Shown here: in pieces, positions 19,690-30,760 of the stretch
Layout: the number at the start of each line of letters is the position of its first letter
Numbering within the stretch: the stretch's first letter is position 1
Origin: Leuctra nigra
Lineage: Eukaryota > Arthropoda > Insecta > Plecoptera > Leuctridae
Direction of reading: 5' to 3'
Assembly (NCBI GenBank): GCA_934045905.1
Contig: OW203763.1
Span: forward strand, 36,035,017-36,099,016
DNA: 64,000 nucleotides
Made by a program: the position numbers and the translations under genes
The notes under the pieces: model-generated
The model's database searches: none
Seen by the model: only the letters and a program-made list of their open reading frames with translations
What the model was told of the DNA's origin: nothing

Positions 19690-20515
19690 CACCCGGTATA
19701 AATAGCAAAGTTCCTACGGCTGACGCCGCTTTCCGCACCCCAATCTCCACTCGTCTCTGTCCTGCCATTGTCCATCTTCCAGTCCTCTTGCATGCATGGC
19801 AACCTCTATTCCTTCCAGCCAGGTATTCTTGGTCTTCCTCTTTTCCGCCTATTTGGAATTCTGTAGTTGAAAATCTAATGTGGCCATCTTTCATCCGTCA
19901 TCCGCATCACATGTCCATACAATACCAGCTGTTTCTCATCTATTTCATCTAAAATTGAAGTCTCAACGCCTGCTCTATCCTTTATTTCCTCATTCCGCAC
20001 ATGTTCAATCCTCGAGACTCTACACGATCTCCGTAGGTAGTCCATCTCCAAAGCAGCCAATATATCCCTATTCCTCTCATTCAGCTGCCAACACTCCGAC
20101 CCGTACGTTGCTATTGGCTCTACAATGGCCATGTAGAATGTCAGTTTTGTATTCATTTTTATTTTCGTGGACCAAAGAAAGGAATTCAATTTATGGATCT
20201 TTGTCATTCCCTGTGTTACTCTATTCCTTATATCCTTGTCACATGTTCCATCCTGTGATATTAGGCTACCCAAATATTTATACTGCTCGCAGAATCTTAT
20301 AGTACCTCCTATAATCTTGATGTTATCTGACTGCTCTCCTATGGCTAAATACTCTGTTTTCCCTAGATGCATCTTCAACATCCAATCAGAATATTCCTCT
20401 AGTAGTTTCCTAGCCATGTATGCAATAACTATACTGTCAAAGTCATTGCATAACTTTACTGTCATTTGCCATTACTACTTGGTCATCAGCATATAACAAT
20501 GTGTGCATGCAGTCA
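19690..20515 (-). pseudogene. Broken LINE reverse transcriptase fragment
   Basis: On the - strand the catalytic box LLYADDQVVMA lies at about 20470-20500, then a frameshift near 20460, then an open stretch to 19875: KMHLGKTEYLAIGE, YKYLGSLISQDGTCDKDI, ATYGSECWQLNERN. Near 19880-19930 the frame shifts again into the LYGHVMRM..R..K tail. These are RT and thumb features of an RTE/Jockey-like LINE. No 5' half is present. The left end touches GGGGCCACCCGGTATA (about 19687-19702), a motif common at mariner-like TIRs. Confidence 0.75.
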
Positions 20516-21880
20516 GTTCCGACCTCTATGCCCATTCGTGACCATTCTGCTCCAGTTGTTACCTTTCATAAACCGTTGTTACAGTTACGTCTGTCTCTAC
20601 CACTCACCAAACCTTCACCCACACCCTCACCATCACACTTGCGCCAAAAAGACTTCACACTCAAAAAACTGTTTATAAAACTTCATGGTATACAATGCCT
20701 CATTCGAGCGGACCAGTTGTACCTGCTGCTCCCCGCGAACTACCGCCACAAACACAGATGAGAACGCCCGAGCTCTGGACAGCGCGACATATTAGAGCTG
20801 TCCATGAGCAAAGACAAAAAAGGCCCTGCGAGGCTAACTGGGGGGCGAGCCCCCCAGACCCTCTTTTAGCGGCCTTTTTCCTGACATGTATCGATCCCCG
20901 ATAATTTTGACCCCCCCCCCCCACTCAAAAAAAAGTTCCTACGCGCCTGATAACAGCCTTCTACACGATCAGAAAATTTCTAAATCAACTGAGTTTCAAG
21001 TCAAGTGGGTGGTGAATTTAAAATGGTTGCATATACTTAATTTTGACATTTTATAACAAACATGCATTTTGGAGCTATGTATTAGCATTTTTGTTGGCAG
21101 AAGTGTTTATTATTGCTTTAATATAGGTAATACAAATAAATAAATGATATCAAGTAGCTACTACGAGAACACAATGTTGTAATAGACGGATGCGAGGTTA
21201 GGGATTGACAAACAGCACTTTAATGACAGTTTACCCTCGACACAATTTGCCCTGATATATTCTTCACTCTTATAAATAAATAAACAACTAACTTATTTTG
21301 ATGTATTCCAATTTCTGTTGTATAATTCCCATTAAAGAAATATGATGCAAACAATAATAATAAACAATAAGAAACAATAATTGACAGTCAGTTTTAAATT
21401 CACCTGACGACGGGGACCAATCATAAAGCTAATTCTCCACAAACACAGACTTTGACCAATCATGCGCACTTCTAGGAATGTGGACTTCTTCACAAGGCAG
21501 TGAAAATGACAGTACATTACATCCGTATGTCGGTGACTTGACTTCCCTCGCCTTGCATTGATGCGCAATCCACGTGTTATATATCCGTGCCTCAACCTCG
21601 TTCTTAATTTTCTTTTTATTCTCTAGATTTTCTGTGAAGAAGTCATGTATAAACAGCAGACTGCAGATTATCAATAAAATATCCTCGCTCTGAATGTCAT
21701 AAAATGTAAGTATAGATACGATTTTAATAATACATTTTCTGTGTTTTCTTCTTCAATTGAATCAAGTTCTTTATGGTAATTTTCCAAAAATCTTGCTTAT
21801 TTGTTCGTGCAATTAAGCAAGATCATGTAATTCTTACATGATCAAACATGATTACATGATAACAAGTTCTTGCCAAGATC
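20516..21880. other. Spacer with a transposon-end-like block
   Basis: At about 20830-20950 there is a GC-rich stretch with GGGGGGCGAGCCCCCC, poly-C and GTTCCTACGCGCCTG, which resembles one end of a hAT-type element, but no matching left end was found. The remainder is AT-rich with no supported gene. Confidence 0.4.
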
Positions 21881-21884
21881 TTTC

Positions 21885-21965
21885 AAGATCTTTACACCAT
21901 TATATCACTTCGCCAAACATAACATGTCACTTTTAACTGTGATAAGCCTCATTTTTTATTTAATA
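21885..21965. other. Start of unit B homology
   Basis: AAGATCTTTACAC, CGCCAAACAT, ACATGTCACTTT and TAAGCCTCAT match 6143-6210. Homology resumes at 24815 after about 2.85 kb of inserted elements. Confidence 0.55.
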
Positions 21966-22004
21966 TCTTCTTTTCATTTGGACTTTCACAAAATCTTTTT
22001 AATA

Positions 22005-22065
22005 TTTACATAACAATATTTCGGTTATAATTCAACAACCTTCATCAGGCAAAGTACAAATAGAT
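22005..22065 (-). other. Hammerhead-like core motif
   Basis: On the - strand: CCTGATGA, A, GGTTGT, loop TGAATT, ATAACC, GAAATATT. GGUUGU pairs with AUAACC as a 6-bp stem between CUGAUGA and GAAA, as in stem II of hammerhead ribozymes. One extra A follows CUGAUGA, and stems I and III were not established, so self-cleavage is not claimed. Confidence 0.3.
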
Positions 22066-22222
22066 ATAAAAGCAATAAGTATGAAATAAACAGGTAACTC
22101 ATGTTCAAAGAAGTGAATAAAAGCAAAGAACCTAGAGTAAATTACCGAAATATATAACAACCTTGGAAAAAGAAATTAAAAATTAAAAAAAATTAAAATA
22201 ACTAATAAAAGTATTTAAAATA

Positions 22223-23023
22223 CTAGGAAAACGCTCTGAGTAACGCGTTGATGAGCGAGCACGGATACGCGCAACACCTCGAACCGAAATTATGTTTATC
22301 GAAAATGGCATTAAAAGCCAATAATTCTTGAATTTCGTCACAGACTTGTATGAAAATCTCCAACAATTCCTAAAATATTGGTCCCAATAACCACGCCAAG
22401 TTTTAAGTTGATCGATTGAACCTTTATGATTGAACGATTCCTTGTTAATTTCCAAAAATCACAGGATCTCGTTCAATAAACTGTAAAACGGTCCTATCAG
22501 TTTCATAATACTTTTGAAAGTTTCTGCTCTAACAACTTTGAAGTGAAGATTCAAAGATTCCGTGAAATATGAAATTCGAGAAATATGATAGCCAACACGC
22601 AAAATATCCTTAAACTGTCGATAACTTTTGAATACAGATAATGTTGGACCCGATGACCATGCAAAATTTTAAAATGATCGGTCAAACGGTTCTGGTTTAA
22701 ATTTAAAAAAGCACATGAAATATTTTTTTAAATTTTAACCAATGGGAGGATTTGGCTGAAAATTTGTAAAATAAGAGACAATGTTGGTCCTAATGACCAT
22801 GCAAAATATAAGGTCGATCACATTTGTCGAAGTCCATTTTCATTTTTCAGCCTATCAGGAGGTGTTTATTTAAATTTCAACCAATTCATGGATTTCAAAA
22901 AAATTAGGGTCTGCAAACAGAGAAGGTTGGTTTTACATGTGTGCAAAATTTCAGATCGATCGGTGAAACGGTGCGACCTGTGTGTCGGCTATTAGCAGAC
23001 AAAAACAAAAACAAAAAAAAAAA

Positions 23024-23059
<36 letters not shown>

Positions 23060-23110
23060 AGAGGTCCGTGCCAAAAGAGCCAAAAGGAGACGCTCGCTTC
23101 GCTCGCTCAA
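22223..23110 (-). mobile_element. Helitron/Helentron-like non-autonomous element, copy 1
   Basis: In element orientation (- strand) it starts TTGAGCGAGCGAAGCGAGCG and ends AACGCGTTACTCAGAGCGTT, then TTCCTAG, followed by host T. AACGC and GCGTT form a terminal hairpin just before CTAG, the Helitron 3' signature. Both ends share an inverted GAGCGAGC. A poly(A) tract of about 38 bases lies at 23020-23058. No Rep/helicase coding, so it depends on a helper. Confidence 0.7.
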
Positions 23111-23152
23111 TGAAATATTAAAAATAACGTGTGAAAGTCCAAATGAAGAGAA

Positions 23153-24768
23153 GGGCCATTATCCCACTATATTAGTTTTGCTGTCCGAGTTGAATTGCTA
23201 AAAGCAATTGAAAGAAAATGAGGGGAAATATTTTTTTTAAATTTGTATTACGTACCCCTCTACACGTTGCAATCACTATTTTTGTGTTTATGTACCAAAA
23301 TATTTTCAAATTTGCTACTTTTATAGGTGAAAAGTAACCTCCGTCCCGTGTCCGTCTTTGAAAAGTCAATGTTTGAGCGCACGGCATTTAATTTTGAGGC
23401 AATGAATATAGTAGGATGATTTTTTTTTAGTGAAAAGACCACGCAAAGTTTACGTTTACACCGATGAAACATCAGTTAGTCCACACAATTAATTGTAGTA
23501 ATTTTTTATTGGCTGTCCATCACTTTGGTTGTAACCTCCGTCCCGTTTGAAAACTCCGGCTTATTATAGTGTAGAGTTGGTTGTACAGAACCAGATTTTT
23601 TATTATTGGTTCGTCAACCTCCTAATGAATTTGCTGCTTACTTCATGGTGCTCTGATTAAATTACAGAAAATGAGAAGTCATTTTCTATCAAAAAAGGTG
23701 AGAGTTCCCTTTCTCTCGTTTCGGAAGGGACGTTAAGCCGTTGGTCCCCTTGGTATCTTTCGTCAGGAGTAGGCTACATGCCGGTACCGGGTTTCCTCTC
23801 CTCCCTTCTCTATATTACATTCTCACTAGTGGAGCCTCGGCTCTGTTGAGAATATAGACTTAATAATTAATAACTCCTGTCCACCCCTGTATAATTAAAA
23901 CGTGTCAAGCTGCATACTAGCATTAATTTTTATTAATTTGTACTATGTTGCCCTGGAATATTTCCAGAGTTTCGAGTTTCTGACCCCTACCCTTAAATTA
24001 CTGTCGTCATTTTTCTTCTTAAAAGTAACTCCTGACCCGCGTAACTCCTGTCTCAAAACAGCAATTTCAATGGGGTCGGGAATTACGAAAATTTTGAAAT
24101 TTTCATTTTTGTATGATTTGATGCGTTGCAAGTTACTACTATATGTATAATAGTATGTTTGAATAGAAAAACTCTTGCAATGAGTGCTGTAAATATGATT
24201 TTCTTGGATTTAGGTAACTACCGATTCTCCGAAATAACAACTGTCCCTCCCTTTTAAACTTCAGAAAAAATTAAATTCTGCTGATGGCATCTGTTTTTAT
24301 TTTTTTCCTTAAAATATATAATAGTTTACTCATTTTATTTTAGTTTGTGTTATTTGCATTGTGATTAACATGTGCAAAACTAAATGTAATGTTAAATTTT
24401 GTTAAATTCCTTCAAAACAGTAAGTACTTTCGGCACAATTTCTAAGTTATTGGTATTTCTAAGCCACGTTAATTTTTTTATAATAAGTTTTATCATCAGC
24501 TTACGAATAAATACTATCAACAAGTTATTTGAGAAACATATTTTATATTGTAGGATTAAATATGTGTGGGACGGAGGTTACTAAAATGAACGTTTCATCA
24601 TGCAAAATCGTAAATAATTTCGTAACACCCGTGAATTGATCGAAGCTACTTTCCAGTCGGCTACCCAACTATGTAAGTAATATTAAAAAAATTAATGCAA
24701 CATGAAACAAGTAAAAAAAAAATTACGAAAAAAATATGTCCAAAACTAATATAGGGGGATAATGGCCC
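23153..24768. mobile_element. 1.6-kb non-autonomous DNA transposon with 28-bp TIRs
   Basis: GGGCCATTATCCCACTATAT then TAGTTTTG at the left and CAAAACTAATATAGGGGGAT then AATGGCCC at the right are inverted copies. Inside, variants of GTAACCTCCGTCCC / GTAACTCCTGTCC recur at least five times from about 23335 to 24250, with an inverted one at about 24565-24580. No transposase ORF. It lies directly beside the Helitron-like copy and separates unit B from part of its upstream flank. Confidence 0.65.
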
Positions 24769-24814
24769 AGAAGCGTTTTAATTAATATCCAAGTTCAAGA
24801 GCTGAAGTAATTTC

Positions 24815-25029
24815 CTCATTTCTTATGTAAATAATTCCGAAAGAGGGGAATTTGTCTTTGTAACACAGGTCCTCCATTGTATAGATCAGTGCTCGTATAA
24901 TCGAGCGTGACGTCATACCCAACGAAAAAGCATTCAAATGAGGAGCATTATTATTTTCTTCTGTCTGACAGAGTGTATAGAAATTGGACACTTGCAAAGA
25001 AAATCGCATCAATCTAGTAAATTGTTTGG
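24815..25029. other. Upstream flank of NACHT copy B
   Basis: Aligned with 6195-6425, including TAATCGAGCGTGACGTCATA and TTGGACACTTGCAAAGAAAA. It probably contains or borders regulatory DNA, since it is better conserved than the remaining flank. Confidence 0.55.
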
Positions 25030-25419
25030 CTTAAGATGTTGCGCGTATTGATGGCGCTCATCAAGCGTAAAACTGCGTGTACATCAAAATAATCGTTAGT
25101 AAGTTAGGAAAATTAACGCAATTTCAATTGTCAAGCCCATGTATACTTATGAATTTGTTAACAACGAAAGTTTGCAAATAACGTACGCAAATGTCTTCTC
25201 AAAGTAGAAATACTTTCAAATTCTGAGTGACTCGAATGTAAAGTGAAGAAAGTGGCGCATGCGCACAGACACTTCTCTCACCTCAAATCACAGCTGATCG
25301 CGCTGGACGGCGCCATCTTGTTTTACGTGTGTGTTATGTTTCCTAAGTGGTTGTGAACAAAAGTGAAATTGCCTTAATTTTGCGTTGTTGTAATCGCGGC
25401 TTCACTTAGCGTTTCCTAG
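25030..25419 (+). repeat. Helitron-like 3' terminus split by 337 bases
   Basis: ATGTTGCGCGTATTGATGGC..CTCATCAAGCG ends at 25067 and CTTAGCGTTTCCTAG resumes at 25405-25419. In copy A the two parts are joined (6461). The 337 bases between (25068-25404) occur only in unit B. They contain GGCGCATGCGCACAGAC, CAGCTGATCGCGCTGG and CGCCATCTTG, a GC-richer, promoter-like stretch just before the gene. Confidence 0.55.
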
Positions 25420-25468
25420 TTCATTTACTAAACTGTTTGGTAATGTCTGCTTACAAATATCGAGAACT

Positions 25469-28400
25469 ATGAAGTTCAATAAGTTACCCGGGACCGCCAA
25501 CTTGCTCGGCCAGCAATACGAATTCAAGATGGCGGCACTCTTGCTCATGCGCGGCGTCAATCACACTGCTGGCTTCTGCATGGGGACCAACGTCGCTGGC
25601 GCAGGCGCGTTCGACGACGTAGTGTTTAAATACAAGCTTAAAGACGATATAGAGTTTAGAACTTCGTTCATGCAGCTGAAGCATAATGAGAAAGGGAACT
25701 TGATTATTACACTTGATCAGCTTGTCAAACCATCTGGTAACTTTAGCATGTATAAATACTACAAGTCTTGGTGTGAAGTGGCAATGAATGTAGGGATTGA
25801 GAAATTGACGGCGCTAGATCTTTTTAATGTTGACTTTAGTAATTGTGAGTTTCTTATTTACACGAACGGCAAGATTGATGAGTCTGTGACGTCAGAAAGA
25901 CCAATAACGAGGTGCAGCACGACTCTCTTTGGAACAAACAAGGATTCTACAGTTTCCAATCCGTCTTATTTCAATGATTCAGCAGTCGACAAGATCAAAG
26001 TAGAATGTAACAAGCATCAGGAAAATGATAAAGATCTGAAAGAAAACTTGAAGGACGCCATGAAGAAACATCCGGTTGAAGATTTTCTCCGGAATCTTCA
26101 ATGGTTCACGAGACAAGCGTCGGAGGAGAAGCTGACAGCTCTAATTGAAGCAGAGATCAAGACGGCCGTGGAAACAAACGAGAAGGACACTCAGGAGATT
26201 GCAAAGGTTTTCATAGAGAAAATGAAACTTTGGTGGGAAGAAAAGGAAATGTCGGATATTCTCACTGAGACTGCGCAGTTGTGGAGTGACGTCATTGTCT
26301 CGCGTCTTGACTTGATGAATGATTCGAAGAGGAATGAGATGGAAGCCTTTAACATCAGCTTCACTGACCAAGAGATCGACTCCTTCAACGAATCACTGTC
26401 CAGCAGTCTTGTTATTACCGTGACGTCACCACATGTCAAGTTGACGGGCTTGAAGATAAGCCAGACTTTGAAGAAGAAGTACAAGCAGCGGTACATCCTA
26501 ATGGGTCAAGAAGCTATGTTGTCATGGCAACGCGAGGTTCTGCGCGCGTGGCAGAGTGTGTGGTGTGACGTGCTGGTGATAGAGTGCAGCACTGATGCCA
26601 CATCACTCGCTCAGCTGAGCGAAGCCTCGCCAGGCAAGAAGCTGATTCTCCTCTCAGAGTCTGCGTTGCCAGGTTACCAGCAACATCATGACATCTTCAC
26701 CTGGAATCAGCTGGAAGAAACTTCAAAGACATTGCTCATGGAGAAGCGAGTTGACTTTCAGGGGTATGAAGTCAGCCTCGGGTCGGTGGTGGGGGAACAC
26801 TGCACGCATGCGCTGACTGGAGACGTTGTCACTCAACTTCTTAGCCCTGGCTTCAAGTTGACGATCGGCCGGAAGCTCGAGAAGAAGATCCCGTATTACA
26901 TCCCTCGAAGCCTGGAGAGACGCGATTTCATCAAGGAAGACATATTTAAGATGAAACACGAGGACGACTTTTTCATTCTCAGCAATGCAAATGAGAGATT
27001 AGTCACCCGCCTTGGGACGAAGCTGACCAAGCTGGTTGACAGACGTACAGAATGTGAAGACCATTTCTACTGGACAAACGACTCTTTCACAGCAGACGAC
27101 TTCACAACATTATGCGTGAATAATCCAGAGAAGAACATACATTGGTTGTCAGGAGACTCGGACAGCTTATATTGGAAGCAATCATTCAACGACATGGCCG
27201 TTATCAAGCAGAACCTCGACACAACGAAGAAGAGAACAGTGAAGGCTGAAGATGTTGACGAGAGAGTTGTTCTCGTGACTGCTGACCCTGGGATGGGCAA
27301 AAGCAGCCTCGTCACACACTTAGCCCAGGAAGTAAAGGCAAATGACAAGTCACAGTGGATTATTCGCATCAATTTGAATGACGTTACTGGGGATTTATTT
27401 AACTTTAATGAGAAGTATTTTCACTGCCAAGAAAATGTGATTGAATTCTTACTAGCATCAGAAGAAAGGAGGGAGTGTCAACTTGGGAGGGAAATTCTTC
27501 GGTTTCGGTTGATGGATGGTGGAAATGTAGGTTTATTTCTCGATGGTTTTGATGAGATATGTCCTCATTACGACGACAAAGTCACCGCGTTGATCGAAAC
27601 TATCAAGCAACTAAAAGTCACGAACATCTGGGTGACGTCTAGAAACTTAATGCGACATCATCTGGAGAGTAAACTAGGTTCACTTTGTTACTTTATCAAA
27701 CCATTTTCAATTCCTGACCAACAAAACTTTCTTGTCCAATACTGGAGCTCAAAGCAAAAGATCGAAGCTATCATTCTGAAGAAGTTTGCCGAGGAATTAC
27801 TGAAGTTGTCGTCAAATTCGCTCAAGGACAAAGAAAGGGAGATTTCCGGTATACCTTTGCAGTGCCTCATGCTGGCCGAGGCATTCGAAGCTCAGTTGAT
27901 GACATTTACAGAAAGAGGAAAACTGACATTTCCACCGCGGCTGGATTTGCTCGATCTCTACGAATCATTCGTATCAAAGAAGATTCACATTCTATTCCAA
28001 GAGAAACGGAAAACTGATGTCACCAACTCATGGAATATTTCCACAATGCGCAATGAAGACTCTCAATTACGGGCGTGTCATTCAGAAGCGGCCATGTTGT
28101 TACTTCTTTCAGATGAAGAAACGTTTTTGTTGACTAATAGAAAGGACATTAAGACGAAAGTTGAGAAGAGTTTTTCTGAAGGCAGAGGAACGGCGGGGTT
28201 GATTGATGGTATACAAGACGACAAACCAAGATTTATCCACCGTACATTTGCAGAGTTCTTCTTAGCTCTGTGGCTTTCAGGCAACATGCCATCCAGCACT
28301 GAATTCATAGCGCAAAACCTGTCAGAAAAACGTTTCACAACTGTTTGGCTTTTCTTCGACCGACTCCTTGCAAGAGATTGTCCGCTGCACAACGCAGTGT

Positions 28401-29569
28401 TGAGCGCTGATAGGGATGAAGTAAACCGGCTTCTGGCGTCACCACCAATTGACATGAGGACACTTGACAATGGCGGACGTACAGCTCTTCATCTGGCCGC
28501 GTGTCAACATAACAGTGCTTCGGACATTGACCTTGCCAGCTGCCCTCCAGATGAAGAGATCATTGATCTGCTGCTGCGGATCCAGTCAGCTAGCATCAGC
28601 GTGAAAGACACAGTTCTGGACTGGACTCCCATGAGATATGCCGACAAGACCCTGTCGTGGACCAGCGTGGAACAACTCTTAAGCAACGGAGCTGACGAGG
28701 ACGATTTGGTGGAAACAAAACGGATCGTAGACGCGTTAAAAATAGAAATGAAAGATTCTGACCAAGGAAGATGGAAACAGACAAAACTTATTCAATCAAT
28801 TGTGGAGCTAGGATGTTATGAAACATTGATGTTTCTTGGTACTAAATGCCAATTGGAGATAAACAGAGTTCCTCTACTCCTTCACGCCGCTGTTCGTTCT
28901 AAACACAAAGAAGGTAGCGTCAACATTGTCCAGTACCTCATAGAGGCTGGTGCAGACCTCAACGGTAAGGATAAACTGGGTAGGACGGCTCTGCACATGT
29001 CTGCGTCAGGAGGCCACCTCGATATTGTCAAGTGTCTTCTAGAAGCTGGCGCAGACTTGCACGTCACACACGTTATGGGGCTCAATGCTCTGCACATATC
29101 GGCAATGTATGGACATCTCGATGTCTTTAAGTATCTCCTTGAGGCTGGAGCAGACATCAATATCAAGGATTACTATGGTAGGACGTCTCTTCACTTGTGT
29201 TCATCGCCAACGTCTTCATCTTTGTCTCATATCGATGTCGTTAAATATCTCATAGAAACTGGAACAGACGTGAACATCAAGGATACGCTGCAAATGAGGA
29301 CGGCTTTACACCATGCTGTTTCAGACGGTGATCTGGATTTTGTCAAGTGTCTAATAGAGGTTGGAGCAGACCTTGACCTCAAGGACGAGGAAGGTAACAC
29401 GGCTGCGCACCTGGCTATGTTGAAAGGTCATGTCGTCATTGTCAAGTATCTTCTAGAGGCTGGAGCTGATCAACGATGTACCAACAATGACGGGGACACG
29501 TTGTTATCTCTGGCGCTGAAGAAGAGATTGGAGGATCACGTGAATTTGTCAACGCTTGTCCTTCAATAG
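25469..29569 (+). CDS. Nuclease-like/NACHT/ankyrin STAND protein, copy B (1366 aa)
   Basis: Single-exon ORF, ATG 25469, stop TAG at 29567-29569. Same architecture as copy A, with E18, D49/D50 and Q69-x-K71 of the nuclease-like domain intact. After a two-residue insertion (PI near 145) all later motifs sit two residues further on: Walker A ADPGMGKS about 605-612, Walker B LFLDGFDE about 689-696, VTSR about 722-725. The final ankyrin block has seven repeats against eleven in copy A; repeats 2-5 of A have no counterpart, and the tail is five residues longer (TLVLQ). All catalytic-type residues are intact and there is no stop or frameshift, so it appears functional. The leader lacks the SINE found before copy A, and the CTTACAG of copy A reads CTTACAA here, so a splice acceptor there would be lost. 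Confidence 0.9.
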   Translation: MKFNKLPGTANLLGQQYEFKMAALLLMRGVNHTAGFCMGTNVAGAGAFDDVVFKYKLKDDIEFRTSFMQLKHNEKGNLIITLDQLVKPSGNFSMYKYYKSWCEVAMNVGIEKLTALDLFNVDFSNCEFLIYTNGKIDESVTSERPITRCSTTLFGTNKDSTVSNPSYFNDSAVDKIKVECNKHQENDKDLKENLKDAMKKHPVEDFLRNLQWFTRQASEEKLTALIEAEIKTAVETNEKDTQEIAKVFIEKMKLWWEEKEMSDILTETAQLWSDVIVSRLDLMNDSKRNEMEAFNISFTDQEIDSFNESLSSSLVITVTSPHVKLTGLKISQTLKKKYKQRYILMGQEAMLSWQREVLRAWQSVWCDVLVIECSTDATSLAQLSEASPGKKLILLSESALPGYQQHHDIFTWNQLEETSKTLLMEKRVDFQGYEVSLGSVVGEHCTHALTGDVVTQLLSPGFKLTIGRKLEKKIPYYIPRSLERRDFIKEDIFKMKHEDDFFILSNANERLVTRLGTKLTKLVDRRTECEDHFYWTNDSFTADDFTTLCVNNPEKNIHWLSGDSDSLYWKQSFNDMAVIKQNLDTTKKRTVKAEDVDERVVLVTADPGMGKSSLVTHLAQEVKANDKSQWIIRINLNDVTGDLFNFNEKYFHCQENVIEFLLASEERRECQLGREILRFRLMDGGNVGLFLDGFDEICPHYDDKVTALIETIKQLKVTNIWVTSRNLMRHHLESKLGSLCYFIKPFSIPDQQNFLVQYWSSKQKIEAIILKKFAEELLKLSSNSLKDKEREISGIPLQCLMLAEAFEAQLMTFTERGKLTFPPRLDLLDLYESFVSKKIHILFQEKRKTDVTNSWNISTMRNEDSQLRACHSEAAMLLLLSDEETFLLTNRKDIKTKVEKSFSEGRGTAGLIDGIQDDKPRFIHRTFAEFFLALWLSGNMPSSTEFIAQNLSEKRFTTVWLFFDRLLARDCPLHNAVLSADRDEVNRLLASPPIDMRTLDNGGRTALHLAACQHNSASDIDLASCPPDEEIIDLLLRIQSASISVKDTVLDWTPMRYADKTLSWTSVEQLLSNGADEDDLVETKRIVDALKIEMKDSDQGRWKQTKLIQSIVELGCYETLMFLGTKCQLEINRVPLLLHAAVRSKHKEGSVNIVQYLIEAGADLNGKDKLGRTALHMSASGGHLDIVKCLLEAGADLHVTHVMGLNALHISAMYGHLDVFKYLLEAGADINIKDYYGRTSLHLCSSPTSSSLSHIDVVKYLIETGTDVNIKDTLQMRTALHHAVSDGDLDFVKCLIEVGADLDLKDEEGNTAAHLAMLKGHVVIVKYLLEAGADQRCTNNDGDTLLSLALKKRLEDHVNLSTLVLQ

Positions 29570-30369
29570 ATTAATCAGTCTTATTCTGTTGTATACATTC
29601 TTATCATTAGCTCTGTCAAACAGTCAACATACTTCTGTCCTTTTCTCTCAAGTGTTCACCTTTCTCTCTCTCTTTCTCTCTCTCTGTCAATGATATTGCT
29701 TTATTATACCAAAGATATTATGAATGTGAGTTTTAATAATATCTTTAATTACACGATAAATAGTAAAATTCATATTTTCGCCTCCACTCAGCGCATGCGT
29801 TTAAAACCGTGTGAATTACAAAGTGGAGCTATCAGCATCTAGAATGTGTCATTAATTTGAAGCTCACAAAATATTATAAATTATATTTGTGATTATCGCA
29901 ATCAGATATAATATTCTTGTTTTGTACTAGATTCAGATGTAAATATTATTTAGTCTTGTGTACCTTTAAATCGCATTGACTATGATAAACATGTTGATGG
30001 TATTAGCTTAACTGTTCCTAGAAAACACTCCCAAATATTCTTGAGAAAATACTTTATTTTAAATCAACTAGATAGCTACGAATACAATTATAGTCAATAT
30101 TTTTCGTATTGTTTTGAATTGCCTAAAGTAGTTAGATATGAACGCTATACATGTTTTATAAATGATTTTAAACTTTCATTACTAGTTTCATTTTAAAAAT
30201 TATTGGGATATTTTTTCCACGACAGTTTCGATTTCTGTAATGAAGTTTTCTTCCGGACAATATTACTAAACAACTTTCAAACCCTTTTAATACACACTCT
30301 TTAAACGTTTCACAAATTGTTCATTATTTAATTGTATTTTTATTTGTATTTTTATGCTGTTTTTGGATA
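29570..30369. other. 3' flank of copy B
   Basis: Homologous to 11449-11734 plus 12403-12890, without the LINE insertion of unit A. A CT-rich microsatellite lies at 29655-29690. No gene. Confidence 0.6.
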
Positions 30370-30760
30370 CTAGGAAAACGCTCCGTGTAACGCGTTGATG
30401 AGCGAGCACTGATTCGCACGACATCGCCAATCGAGCCCGATCCATTTAATCAAAGAAAACTTACTACATTATTACCAAATTTCCTTACAACTTTCCATAA
30501 ACACTCTGGAACAATTAAACAGACCAATAGGTACCATAAATTTGATACTTTTCCGTCAATCTCTTTGGACAGATATTCAAAACACTTAAAATAGCAATAA
30601 GTCTGTAAATTCTTGACCGATTGGGCTGGAAATGTGTAAAATATTATATGTATCTAGTCGTAAAGGTCAAAACGTTGTTTTAATATAACTATGGAACATG
30701 ATCAATATCCAGAAATAAAGTATTTTAGATACCTAATAACTATCTTCTTCTTCTTTGGCA

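Noticed and set aside
19880..20302. 140-aa + strand ORF
   Set aside because: Antisense of the LINE RT fragment on the - strand.
20830..20950. Possible hAT element ending GTTCCTACGCGCCTG
   Set aside because: I found no matching left TIR or target duplication in the window; noted only as a repeat-like block.
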